DNA of 13,359 bases from Candidatus Daviesbacteria bacterium GW2011_GWA2_42_7 (GTDB lineage Bacteria > Patescibacteriota > Microgenomatia > Daviesbacterales > UBA10151), in contig LCEJ01000005.1 of the NCBI GenBank assembly GCA_000997105.1, forward strand, positions 1-13,359. The letters are read 5' to 3'. Shown here piece by piece: positions 4,956 to 11,521 of the stretch. Numbering within the stretch: the first letter of the stretch is position 1; the number at the start of each line of letters is the position of its first letter. The position numbers and the translations under genes were made by a program. The notes below the pieces were generated by a model. That model did no database searches. It was given only the letters and a program-made list of their open reading frames with translations, and had not been told where the DNA came from.

Positions 4956-5765
4956 TTAATTAATCCTGGCTTCTTCTAAAGCGGTGGCACAAAGGCAATC
5001 CCTTTTTGCAGGGATGTTTTTAATTATTTCCAAAATCAGTTTTCTTGATTTTTCAAGATTTTGGTTAAATACTCGAATAACCTCTTTTGAATCAACCGCT
5101 TTAACTTTTCTTTTAGCGGAAAGTCCTACATCATAATCGGTGATCAAGGCAATTCCCAAAAAACAGATCTCCATTTCTCTGGCTAAAACGACCTCAGGAT
5201 ATTGGGTCATATTAATAACTTCGCCTCCCTGGCTTGTATAAAGCATACTCTCGGCCGCAGTTGAAAACCTTGGCCCGGGGACTACAACCACAGTCCCCTT
5301 TTTATGGGCCTGGATTTTTAGTTTCCTGCAGGCTTTGATTGCTACCTGAGATAATCTTGGGCAATAAGGGGTTGCCCCTCCGATATGGGCAACTTCCGGC
5401 CCGTTAAAATAGGTATCCTCCCTGCCTTTAGTCCGGTCAATGAACTGATCCAAAATTACAAAATCCCCGGGTTTGATTTTTGCCTGCAGTGACCCGGCTG
5501 CGCAGGGGGAGATGATTGTCTTGACCCCTAATTTTTTAAAGGCATAAATATTTGCCTTAAAAGGTACCTTATGCGGCGGAAATTGGTGTTTTAGTCCGTG
5601 TCTTGGTAAAAAAGCAACCTTTTTACCAAATACCTCGGCAATGGTTATTTCAGCCGAAGGCTTGCCATAGGGGGTATTAATATTTACCTTAGTGGCTTTT
5701 TCAAAAAAAGAGTAAAAACCCGATCCTCCGAAAACGCCTATTTCCGCTTTAGGTAATGATTTCAT
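4956..5765 (-). CDS. mtnP: S-methyl-5'-thioadenosine phosphorylase
   Basis: Cleaves 5'-methylthioadenosine with phosphate to adenine and 5-methylthioribose-1-phosphate; it belongs to the trimeric purine nucleoside phosphorylase family. The 269-residue product has the phosphate loop GGSGFY (13-18), LPRHG (53-57), the PCAAGSL segment (87-93), GPRFSTAAES (164-173), NMTQYPE (185-191) and TDYD (209-212). The two aspartates in TDYD are the family mark for 6-aminopurines, favouring MTA over inosine or guanosine substrates. The related MTIP type cannot be fully excluded. Start ATG at 5765 overlaps the 3' end of the upstream phosphoribosyltransferase by 17 bp, so they form an operon. Its 3' end is eight bases from convergent rnpB. 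Confidence 0.92.
   Translation of the reverse strand: MKSLPKAEIGVFGGSGFYSFFEKATKVNINTPYGKPSAEITIAEVFGKKVAFLPRHGLKHQFPPHKVPFKANIYAFKKLGVKTIISPCAAGSLQAKIKPGDFVILDQFIDRTKGREDTYFNGPEVAHIGGATPYCPRLSQVAIKACRKLKIQAHKKGTVVVVPGPRFSTAAESMLYTSQGGEVINMTQYPEVVLAREMEICFLGIALITDYDVGLSAKRKVKAVDSKEVIRVFNQNLEKSRKLILEIIKNIPAKRDCLCATALEEARIN
4998..5021 (+). terminator. Candidate rnpB terminator inside the convergent MTA phosphorylase gene
   Basis: ATCCC (4998-5002) and GGGAT (5011-5015) form a short stem with an eight-base loop, followed by G and five Ts (5017-5021) on the plus strand. It is the nearest stem plus T tract downstream of rnpB. The stem is only 5 bp, so support is modest. Confidence 0.4.
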
Positions 5766-6318
5766 TTTTATTATTAAAAAGCGGCAGGTTTCCTAAAGCA
5801 ATTACATTGGGCCACTTATCTTTTTTCCCTTCCGTAAAAACAGCAGTTTCTGCAACAATATTGGCTTTGGCTTTTTTCATCAATTTTCGGAGTCCTATTA
5901 AAGTTTCTCCGGTAGAGATCACATCATCTACTAAACATACATTTTTTTCTTCCAAAAGTTTTTTATCTTTGCCGTCTACCCATAAATTTTGAGGCTTGCC
6001 GGTGGTGATTGATAATACTTCTGCCTTTATACACCCTTTCATATAAGGCTTTTTACTTTTTCTGATAACAATGTAGGGGATTTTTAAAACCCTGGATAAC
6101 TCATAGGCTAAAAAAATTCCCTTAACCTCGGGAGAGGCAATTACTTGGGTATTTTTGGGTAACTTTTTTGAAATCCCTTTGGCAATTTTTTCTACCAGCT
6201 CTGTTTCGCCTAATATATTAAAAAGCGCAATTTTTAAGTTTGGGGCAACCTTGATTAAAGGTAAATCCCGGGGGTAACCGCAAATATTGACTTGGTGGTA
6301 ATAGTCCTTTTGTTTCAC
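5749..6318 (-). CDS. Adenine-phosphoribosyltransferase-like protein
   Basis: A 189-residue type I phosphoribosyltransferase. The PRPP-binding motif is VCLVDDVISTGET (127-139). Upstream, SPEVKGIFLAYELSRVLKIPYIVIRKSKKPYM (62-93) is close to the APRT pattern with its RK.KKPYM flexible-loop segment. With MTA phosphorylase overlapping downstream, the simplest role is adenine plus PRPP to AMP, completing salvage of MTA adenine. Orotate or other base specificity cannot be excluded from sequence alone. The start is GTG at 6318; no upstream ATG is in frame nearby. A -35/-10 pair ends seven bases before the GTG, so the mRNA may be leaderless. Confidence 0.83.
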   Translation of the reverse strand: MKQKDYYHQVNICGYPRDLPLIKVAPNLKIALFNILGETELVEKIAKGISKKLPKNTQVIASPEVKGIFLAYELSRVLKIPYIVIRKSKKPYMKGCIKAEVLSITTGKPQNLWVDGKDKKLLEEKNVCLVDDVISTGETLIGLRKLMKKAKANIVAETAVFTEGKKDKWPNVIALGNLPLFNNKNEIIT

Positions 6319-6325
6319 CTTTAAG

Positions 6326-6355
6326 TTTCTATCAGAAATAACCTTTCTTTGTCAA
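6326..6355 (-). promoter_or_regulatory. Promoter for the phosphoribosyltransferase-mtnP operon
   Basis: Reading the minus strand: perfect -35 TTGACA (6355-6350), 18-bp spacer, -10 TAGAAA (6331-6326, four of six consensus). The start site would fall at or next to the GTG at 6318. Its -35 overlaps that of the divergent comM promoter. Confidence 0.5.
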
Positions 6356-6375
6356 CCGTTCCTGCATGATATACT
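6349..6375 (+). promoter_or_regulatory. Promoter for comM, back to back with the minus-strand promoter
   Basis: -35 TTGTCA (6349-6354), 15-bp spacer, -10 TATACT (6370-6375) within TGATATACT. The start would be near 6382, three bases before the ATG at 6385, so the leader is very short. The -35 shares five bases with the opposite promoter. Confidence 0.5.
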
Positions 6376-6384
6376 AAACCTGAA

Positions 6385-7902
6385 ATGCTAGCAAAGGTTT
6401 TATCGGGGTCAAATGTGGGTTTGGACTCTGTGCCTGTTACCGTGGAAGTTGATGTTATTGCCAAAAGTTTACCTTCATTTAATATAGTAGGCTTAGGGGA
6501 CCGGGCAGTTGAGGAATCCAAGGACAGGGTAAGGTCGGCTCTTTACAATATCAAGGCAGATTTTCCTTCAAAAAGAATCACCGTCAATTTAGCTCCGGCA
6601 GATTTACCGAAAGTTGGTCCTGCTTTTGATTTACCGATCGCTTTGGGGATGCTTATTGCCGACGGGCAGCTTGAGGCGGACTTGTCAGATACTTTAGTTG
6701 TGGGGGAGCTGTCTTTGGACGGAGGTTTAAGGTCAACCCATGGGGTTTTGTCTTTTGCATTGTTGGCAAAAGGGCTGGGGTTAAAAAGGATCTTTGTGCC
6801 AAAAGATAACAGTTTAGAGGCGGCTGTGGTGGAGGGTGTTGAGGTTTATCCTTTTGAAAATTTAACGGATGTTTTTAATTTTCTGACCGGAACCTTTGAG
6901 GTTGCTCCCTGCCCTCTGACTGATCTGGTGGTGGCAGATGAGGTTTGTGAATATGATTTTCAAGATATTAAAGGCCAGCAGCAGGCAAGAAGGGCTTTGG
7001 AGATTGCCGCGGCCGGAGGCCACAATGTTTTACTAAAAGGGCCTCCCGGTGCAGGGAAGACTTTACTCTCCCGGGCTTTTCCATCAATCTTACCTACTTT
7101 GACCAAGGATGAGGCTTTGGAGGTAACAAGGATTTACTCTATTTGCGGAAGTTTGTCTAAAGATACTCCGATTATAACAATACGGCCTTTCCGGTCTCCC
7201 CACCATACAGCGTCTTACGTCGGTATAATTGGCGGAGGTAATAATATTAAGCCGGGGGAGGTTTCCTTGGCCCACCGTGGGGTGTTATTTTTAGACGAAT
7301 TGCCGGAATTTCCTAGGCAAGTTTTGGAGGCTTTGAGGCAGCCTTTGGAAGATAGAAAGGTGACTATCTCACGGAGCTCGGGCAGTATTACTTTTCCTTC
7401 CCAGTTTATTTTGCTGGCGGCCCAAAACCCCTGTCCATGCGGGTTTTTAGGAAGCCCGAAGAAAAATTGTGTCTGTATGCCCGGGCAGATCTCCCGGTAT
7501 AAAAAAAGGATCTCAGGGCCTTTGATAGATAGGATTGATATCCACTTGGATGTACCGGCTGTGGAGGTTGAGAAATTGACCGGAAGCGAGACTTCGGAAG
7601 ATTCTAAAGCTATCCGGAAAAGGGTAGAGAAGGCCAGGCAGGCTCAAATCAAAAGGTTTTCCGGATCGGGGGTTTTAACTAATGCCGAGATGAGCAATGC
7701 CCATATCAAGCAATTTTGCCAGGTGACAGTAGAGGCCTTAGAGCTTTTAAAAATGGCCATTTCCCAGATGAACCTTTCTGCCCGGGGATACCACAGAGTA
7801 CTAAAATTATCCCGGACTATTGCGGATCTTTCGGAATCGGAAAATATTTTATCAGAGCATATTGCGGAGGCCTTAACATATAGGGCAAGGGAAGAAAGCT
7901 AA
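6385..7902 (+). CDS. comM: ComM/YifB family AAA+ ATPase (Mg-chelatase-like)
   Basis: A 505-residue protein of the usual length. An N-terminal ChlI/Lon-protease-like domain (about 20-175, LPSFNIVGLGDRAVEESKDRVRSAL, PADLPKVGPAFDLPIALG) is followed by an AAA+ module: Walker A GPPGAGKT (219-226), FRSPHHTAS (269-277), Walker B GVLFLDELPEF (299-309), NPCPCG (348-353) with C362 and C364 as a likely zinc site, and a C-terminal lid domain with ARGYHR. In Vibrio, ComM is a hexameric helicase promoting branch migration during natural transformation; role here by homology. It starts a plus-strand operon with two small envelope proteins. No SD is present before ATG 6385. Confidence 0.95.
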   Translation: MLAKVLSGSNVGLDSVPVTVEVDVIAKSLPSFNIVGLGDRAVEESKDRVRSALYNIKADFPSKRITVNLAPADLPKVGPAFDLPIALGMLIADGQLEADLSDTLVVGELSLDGGLRSTHGVLSFALLAKGLGLKRIFVPKDNSLEAAVVEGVEVYPFENLTDVFNFLTGTFEVAPCPLTDLVVADEVCEYDFQDIKGQQQARRALEIAAAGGHNVLLKGPPGAGKTLLSRAFPSILPTLTKDEALEVTRIYSICGSLSKDTPIITIRPFRSPHHTASYVGIIGGGNNIKPGEVSLAHRGVLFLDELPEFPRQVLEALRQPLEDRKVTISRSSGSITFPSQFILLAAQNPCPCGFLGSPKKNCVCMPGQISRYKKRISGPLIDRIDIHLDVPAVEVEKLTGSETSEDSKAIRKRVEKARQAQIKRFSGSGVLTNAEMSNAHIKQFCQVTVEALELLKMAISQMNLSARGYHRVLKLSRTIADLSESENILSEHIAEALTYRAREES

Positions 7903-7905
7903 CTA

Positions 7906-8448
7906 ATGAGAACTATATCAAATTTAGGTTTACACCCTTGGGGTGTAATCATAGTTTTGTTGTTATGGTGGCAGATAATTTTACCGGTCACAGTTTTTGC
8001 GCGCGTTACACCGGAGGACATAGTCAATTCAAAAAAGGAGGCTTATGAAAGCAGGGTGGTAAATTATTCTGCGGCACACCGGCAAAACCTGGAGATCTTT
8101 TCCAAAAAGATTGTGGAAGTAAATAAAAAGCGGACGGATGAGCTTGACAGGATAATGGTGGCCCAGGCTTTAATTTTGGATGAATACGAGACCCGCCTTC
8201 GCCAAGGCTCCGGCGGGCAAGGACGTCGGGCTGATGAAATTGAGAAAGCAAGGTATTGGATTACCTATGCCCATGAAGCTGTGGCTTACCAGGCAGCGAA
8301 GATTTACATCTTTGACCTGTCCGGTGAAAGCAATATCACAAGGGATGCTTTAAATACAATTTCTTTTTTCCAATCGGAATTAAATTCTGCAAGGTCAAAA
8401 GTTATTAACTCCCAGAAAATTTTAACGGATGTGGTAAAACTAAAATGA
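7906..8448 (+). CDS. Hypothetical exported or membrane-anchored helical protein
   Basis: Not a family I recognise. 180 residues. The N-terminus has a hydrophobic segment (about 13-32, VIIVLLLWWQIILPVTVF) ending VFA-R, compatible with a signal peptide or anchor. The rest is mostly helical and charged, with likely coiled coil (about 38-115), outside the membrane. Residues about 97-106 (RLRQGSGGQG) come from a palindromic repeat inserted in frame at 8192-8217. The gene begins three bases after the comM stop and overlaps the next gene by ATGA at 8445-8448, so it is an operon member. The pairing with a second anchored protein suggests a shared envelope role, which is only inference. Confidence 0.75.
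   Translation: MRTISNLGLHPWGVIIVLLLWWQIILPVTVFARVTPEDIVNSKKEAYESRVVNYSAAHRQNLEIFSKKIVEVNKKRTDELDRIMVAQALILDEYETRLRQGSGGQGRRADEIEKARYWITYAHEAVAYQAAKIYIFDLSGESNITRDALNTISFFQSELNSARSKVINSQKILTDVVKLK
8192..8217 (+). repeat. Second palindromic repeat type, in frame in the 180-residue protein gene
   Basis: CCCGCC (8192-8197) and GGCGGG (8212-8217) are perfect complements. The 14-base centre TTCGCCAAGGCTCC continues the symmetry with GCC/GGC. Different arms from the CCCTTCGAC family. It encodes part of a Gly/Gln/Arg-rich stretch and keeps the frame. Confidence 0.75.
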
Positions 8449-8711
8449 AATTTCCTAAAGTACTAATAATTATTATTTTCCTGGGGGTTATGGCAACGTT
8501 TGTCATAATGAGCAGGACAGGTAGTAATAAAATGGTCTCGCCTCAAATTGTATCTCAAAATCAGGCAGCAGCTACCCCCACACCAACGCCAACTCCGGTA
8601 CTAATTAATATTAACCAAAGCAGTAATTTAGAAACTGAAACAAAAAACCTTACCCCGGATGATTTTTCAGGTGACTTTAAAGTATTAAGAGAAGAAGCGG
8701 GAAGATTCTAA
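8445..8711 (+). CDS. Hypothetical small anchored protein with a Thr-Pro linker
   Basis: 88 residues, no recognised family. It has an N-terminal transmembrane helix (about 5-22, KVLIIIIFLGVMATFVIM) after a short basic tip, a Q/A-rich stretch, then alternating ATPTPTPTP (43-51), a stiff linker common in cell-surface proteins, and an acidic C-terminal tail (TPDDFSGDFKVLREEAGRF). Topology is probably N-in, C-out. Its ATG overlaps the previous stop (ATGA). About 90 AT-rich bases follow before the next leader. Coding status is supported by the coupling and the clear TM-plus-linker design. Confidence 0.7.
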   Translation: MKFPKVLIIIIFLGVMATFVIMSRTGSNKMVSPQIVSQNQAAATPTPTPTPVLININQSSNLETETKNLTPDDFSGDFKVLREEAGRF

Positions 8712-8786
8712 CTTAATGTATATATATTATATCCTGAAATTTCCCTAAACACCAGACTTTTCTTTTTCCCCGGTATCATTAAAATT

Positions 8787-8795
8787 TGCTAATAT
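8787..8795 (+). promoter_or_regulatory. Possible extended -10 promoter for the ABC exporter
   Basis: TG-C-TAATAT (8787-8795) fits an extended -10 element, and TATAAG at 8793-8798 overlaps it. No -35 is evident. Transcription would start near 8801-8805, exactly where the leader hairpin begins. Confidence 0.4.
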
Positions 8796-8801
8796 AAGCA
8801 T

Positions 8802-8846
8802 AGCTTGAAAACAAAGTATTTCAAGCTGATTTTTCAAACTTTGTTT
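8802..8846 (+). promoter_or_regulatory. Possible pseudoknot leader before the ABC exporter
   Basis: AGCTTGAAA (8802-8810) and TTTCAAGCT (8819-8827) form a perfect 9-bp stem with loop ACAAAGTA. Loop bases ACAAAG (8811-8816) are complementary to CTTTGT (8839-8844), just before the ATG at 8847, giving an H-type pseudoknot; the second helix can reach 8 bp (AAACAAAG with CTTTGTTT) if the first opens at its top. Pairing next to the ATG could control translation. It does not match the preQ1 consensus. Pairing is visible; function is inference. Confidence 0.4.
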
Positions 8847-10682
8847 ATGAGGAAGATGCTGTCTGAAAAATTACCGTCTGAAAAGCTTGGCCAAATTAAA
8901 GATACGTTTTCCACCTCTTTCAGGCTTCTAAAATTGATCTGGTCGGTTGACCATTGGCTTTTTATTGGGACTTTTGCATCGGCAATTATCCCGGCAATAA
9001 TCCCTTTTATAAATATTTACATTTATAAGCTGGTTATTGACCTGGTAGTGCTAGCTGTTTCTACCGATACTGCTTTTGACCCATCCAAGCTCTATTCTTT
9101 AATTGGCTTTAGGGTAGCTACTTATTTTATTCAGGAAGTAGCCTTTCGGACTCAGGGATTTTTAGAACGGCTGTATTGGACTAAATTTCCAATTTATTTA
9201 AACCATATAGTTTTTAAAAAAGTATCCGGTTTGGATATGCAGTATTTTGAAAATAGTAAGTTCCGGGACTTGCTGGAAAAAGTCAGGGACAGTTCTGCCT
9301 GGAAACCGCAGCAGCTTGTTGACCATATATTTATGGGGTTGCAGAGCTTGGTACAGCTTTTAATCGCTTTTGCCGCTATCGCCCGGTTGAACTGGTTCCT
9401 GGTTATTTTGGTGGCCTCAGTGGCTATCCCTGAGTTTATTAACCAAACCAGGCAGTCAAAGGTTTCCTGGGGGGTCTGGTCTCAGAACTCACCTCTTAGG
9501 AAAAGGTTCTGGTACTTATCCGGGCTACTCCAGCATTCCTGGACAATTAAAGAGGTCAAGATTTTTAGGCTAGCTGAAAAATTCTTGGATGAGCTTAAGT
9601 CAATCCAAACTAAGTTTTATAAAGATACGGCCAAGATTGCAAAACAGAATTACTTATTGAACCTTGTCTTTAACGGTTTATCAACAGCGGTGTTTATCGG
9701 TGTAGAGGTTTTTGTAATATTTGAGGCTTTAGCCAAACGGATTACCATTGGTGATATTAACTTTTATACAGGGGTTGTCAGTAATTTCCAAAATGGTTTA
9801 GGTGGCCTTTTTAGGAATATGAGCGGTATTTTTGAAAATAGTCTTTATGTCAAAAGTATCTTTGAGGTTTTAGATACCGAGCCGGCCATTAAAATGAATG
9901 AGAAAGCAGTAAAGGTTGAATTTAAGAACCCCCCCAAGATTGAGTTTAAGAATGTCGATTTTGCCTATCCCGAAACCGACAAAAGGATTTTGAAAAATTT
10001 TTCTTTAACTATTAATCCCGGAGAAAAGGTTGCTTTAGTGGGAGAAAACGGAGCCGGTAAAACAACATTGATGAAACTTTTGGCCAGGTTTTATGATGTG
10101 ACTGCGGGGGAGATTCTAATTGACGGTATAAATATTAAAGATTTAGACCTTGACAGCTGGTATAAATATTTTGGTGTGCTGTTCCAGGATTTTAATAAGT
10201 ATGAACACACTGCCAAAGAAAATATCGGTTTTGGGAGAACTCATGAGAATGTGGAGCTTAAGGAAATTATCGGAGCAGCCGGTCAGGCAGGAGCCCACTC
10301 CATGATTGAAAAATTTGATGCCGGTTATGAGCAGATGTTGGGTAAAACTTTTGAAGGCGGAGTTGATCTCTCGGGTGGCCAATGGCAGAAGATTGCTTTG
10401 GCCCGGGCGTTTTTGCGTAACGCCCCGGTTTTGGTTTTAGATGAGCCGACGGCTGCAATTGATGCCAGGGCGGAGGCGGAGATATTTAATAAGGTAGAAA
10501 GGTTATCAAAAAATAAAACCGTTATTATTATTTCCCATCGTTTCTCTACGGTCCGTAACGCCGATAAAATTTATGTTGTCGAAAATGGTAGGGTTGTTGA
10601 ATCGGGGAGCCATAAAGAGTTAATGAAAACAGATGGACAGTATGCAGCCCTCTTTAAGATACAAGCCAAAGGTTATCAATAA
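8847..10682 (+). CDS. ABC transporter, fused membrane and ATPase domains (exporter type)
   Basis: A half-transporter that would dimerise and export a lipid, peptide or drug-like substrate; substrate not predictable. From ATG 8847 it is 611 residues: a transmembrane domain of about six helices (about 30-320) and a nucleotide-binding domain with Walker A GENGAGKT (399-406), Q-loop Q447, signature LSGGQ (508-512), Walker B VLVLDEP with D532/E533, and H-loop H564 in SHRFSTV. All catalytic residues are present. The frame can be extended to a TTG at 8805 (625 residues), but that adds a segment overlapping the leader hairpin, and the promoter position favours ATG 8847. No partner transporter gene is adjacent. 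It ends before a bidirectional terminator region. Confidence 0.92.
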   Translation: MRKMLSEKLPSEKLGQIKDTFSTSFRLLKLIWSVDHWLFIGTFASAIIPAIIPFINIYIYKLVIDLVVLAVSTDTAFDPSKLYSLIGFRVATYFIQEVAFRTQGFLERLYWTKFPIYLNHIVFKKVSGLDMQYFENSKFRDLLEKVRDSSAWKPQQLVDHIFMGLQSLVQLLIAFAAIARLNWFLVILVASVAIPEFINQTRQSKVSWGVWSQNSPLRKRFWYLSGLLQHSWTIKEVKIFRLAEKFLDELKSIQTKFYKDTAKIAKQNYLLNLVFNGLSTAVFIGVEVFVIFEALAKRITIGDINFYTGVVSNFQNGLGGLFRNMSGIFENSLYVKSIFEVLDTEPAIKMNEKAVKVEFKNPPKIEFKNVDFAYPETDKRILKNFSLTINPGEKVALVGENGAGKTTLMKLLARFYDVTAGEILIDGINIKDLDLDSWYKYFGVLFQDFNKYEHTAKENIGFGRTHENVELKEIIGAAGQAGAHSMIEKFDAGYEQMLGKTFEGGVDLSGGQWQKIALARAFLRNAPVLVLDEPTAAIDARAEAEIFNKVERLSKNKTVIIISHRFSTVRNADKIYVVENGRVVESGSHKELMKTDGQYAALFKIQAKGYQ

Positions 10683-10691
10683 TTTTACCAA

Positions 10692-10731
10692 ACAAAAAGC
10701 CCCACATCTTTTACAATGCAGAGCCTTTTGT
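10692..10731. terminator. Bidirectional terminator between the ABC exporter and DUF5679
   Basis: ACAAAAAGCCCC (10692-10703) pairs with GAGCCTTTTGT (10721-10731) with G.U pairs; both strands show a T run (CTTTTTGT on minus, CCTTTTG on plus). TTTACAA (10710-10716) and TTGTAAA (10728-10734) offer a competing 7-bp stem. Convergent genes flank it. The neighbouring GGTGAAAACC at 10736-10745 can add another small hairpin. Confidence 0.5.
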
Positions 10732-10760
10732 AAATGGTGAAAACCACCAAAGGTCTCAAA

Positions 10761-10904
10761 TTATACTTGAGAACCAATTTTGTACATGCCGGTTCCACAA
10801 ACGGAACACACGCCTTTAACTGCCGGTTTGCCATTTTTCATTGTGACATTCTGAGCGTTGTTAGCATCTCTTTTCTGGCGGCATTTTACACAATACATCT
10901 GCAT
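10761..10904 (-). CDS. DUF5679 family zinc-ribbon protein
   Basis: A 47-residue protein with two CxxC pairs: YCVKC (4-8) and VCSVCG (32-37), a zinc-ribbon arrangement. The middle reads TMKNGKPAVKGVC and it ends GTGMYKIG, the DUF5679 pattern as I recall it. Function unknown; small zinc ribbons often act in translation or RNA binding, but nothing here shows that. The start at 10904 is set by a strong AGGAGGTGA (10920-10912 on the minus strand) seven bases upstream. It lies 22 bases downstream of the minus-strand membrane protein gene, so the two form an operon. A hairpin TCTCAA/TTGAGA (10754-10772) covers its stop codon. Confidence 0.85.
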   Translation of the reverse strand: MQMYCVKCRQKRDANNAQNVTMKNGKPAVKGVCSVCGTGMYKIGSQV

Positions 10905-10926
10905 TAATTAATCACCTCCTTTCAAA

Positions 10927-11220
10927 TTAAAAATTTATTAACCCGCGGTTTATACTTAAGTAAAGTAAAACTTGGATACTAAAGATTACCACGGCCAGGA
11001 TACCTATTTTTTGAAGGTCGTTTCTCAAAAAAGTAGCTTCTGAGTGTGTGTTTGAGGGGATTAAGGTTGAATCTTTTCCGGGAGCATTGAACTTAAAATC
11101 AGAAGGCTTTTCTATTTTTACGGAGGGGGCTTCAGGCTGTTCTTTACCATAAAGCTGGGTACGCAAAGTTAGAAGCTTCTTCTCTTGGGCGGTCAGTTTC
11201 TTTGACTGGGAGTAGGCCAT
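10927..11220 (-). CDS. Hypothetical single-pass (C-terminal anchor) protein
   Basis: 97 residues, no recognised family. The N-terminal half is charged and Lys/Leu-rich (SKKLTAQEKKLLTLRTQLYGKE), the middle is Pro/Ser-rich, and one transmembrane segment lies near the C-terminus (about 71-90, KIGILAVVIFSIQVLLYLSI). The soluble part is likely cytoplasmic, tail-anchored. It leads an operon with DUF5679. A TTGACA -35 lies upstream, at the edge of a repeat cluster. No SD is seen before the ATG at 11220. Confidence 0.72.
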   Translation of the reverse strand: MAYSQSKKLTAQEKKLLTLRTQLYGKEQPEAPSVKIEKPSDFKFNAPGKDSTLIPSNTHSEATFLRNDLQKIGILAVVIFSIQVLLYLSINRGLINF

Positions 11221-11252
11221 AGATAAATTTTAGGTTTATTTGAGCTCACTTG

Positions 11253-11281
11253 AGCCTAGCAGACTTTTTTGTGCCTGTCAA
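11253..11281 (-). promoter_or_regulatory. Promoter for the tail-anchored protein-DUF5679 operon
   Basis: Minus strand: perfect -35 TTGACA (11281-11276), 17-bp spacer, weak -10 TAGGCT (11258-11253). The -35 overlaps the arm of a palindromic repeat (GAAGGGTTGACA). Confidence 0.4.
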
Positions 11282-11374
11282 CCCTTCTGCAAGATCAGGG
11301 TTGACCCTGAGCATGTCGCACATTCGATAAACTCAGTGCGACCCTGAGTGTAATCGAACGGGTCGAAGGGTCAA
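11278..11374. repeat. Composite palindromic repeat cluster in a divergent spacer
   Basis: Three perfect inverted repeats adjoin or nest: TCAACCCT (11278-11285) with AGGGTTGA (11297-11304); GTCGCAC (11315-11321) with GTGCGAC (11336-11342); TTGACCCT (11301-11308) with AGGGTCAA (11367-11374). The outer arms ACCCTGAG and TCGAAGGGT are those of the recX/rny/rnpB family, and ACCCTGAG recurs at 11341. It looks like repeat copies inserted into one another. The rest of the spacer (11221-11521) holds two promoters and a short ORF. Confidence 0.75.
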
Positions 11375-11415
11375 GCACGAGTCATCCTGGAAAGGCTTTC
11401 TTAGTCAATGTGGCG

Positions 11416-11445
11416 TTGACAAAGACAGGATTTCCTTTGTATAGT
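11416..11445 (+). promoter_or_regulatory. Strong promoter for the DUF3048 operon
   Basis: Perfect -35 TTGACA (11416-11421), 18-bp spacer, -10 TATAGT (11440-11445, five of six). Transcription would start near 11452, leaving a leader of about 70 bases before ATG 11522. Confidence 0.75.
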
Positions 11446-11458
11446 GAAAGAGTAATTT

Positions 11459-11512
11459 ATGTATCCAGATGGGGTATTCGGGCAGGAAGTGGTTGCCCAG
11501 GCGTTAGTTTAA
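11459..11512 (+). other. Upstream ORF in the DUF3048 leader
   Basis: ATG at 11459 opens 17 codons (MYPDGVFGQEVVAQALV) and stops at TAA 11510-11512, ten bases before the main ATG. A GGGCA/TGCCC hairpin (11480-11498) lies inside. It may be a leader peptide, a gene remnant or chance; no SD supports translation. Confidence 0.3.
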
Positions 11513-11521
11513 AAAGTAAAT

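Noticed and set aside
8802..8846. PreQ1 riboswitch before the ABC exporter
   Set aside because: The pseudoknot geometry is similar, but the loop and A-rich tail consensus are missing and the gene is not a typical queuosine gene.
10143..10458. Minus-strand ORFs within the ABC ATPase domain
   Set aside because: They oppose a nucleotide-binding domain with all motifs intact and show no recognisable sequence.
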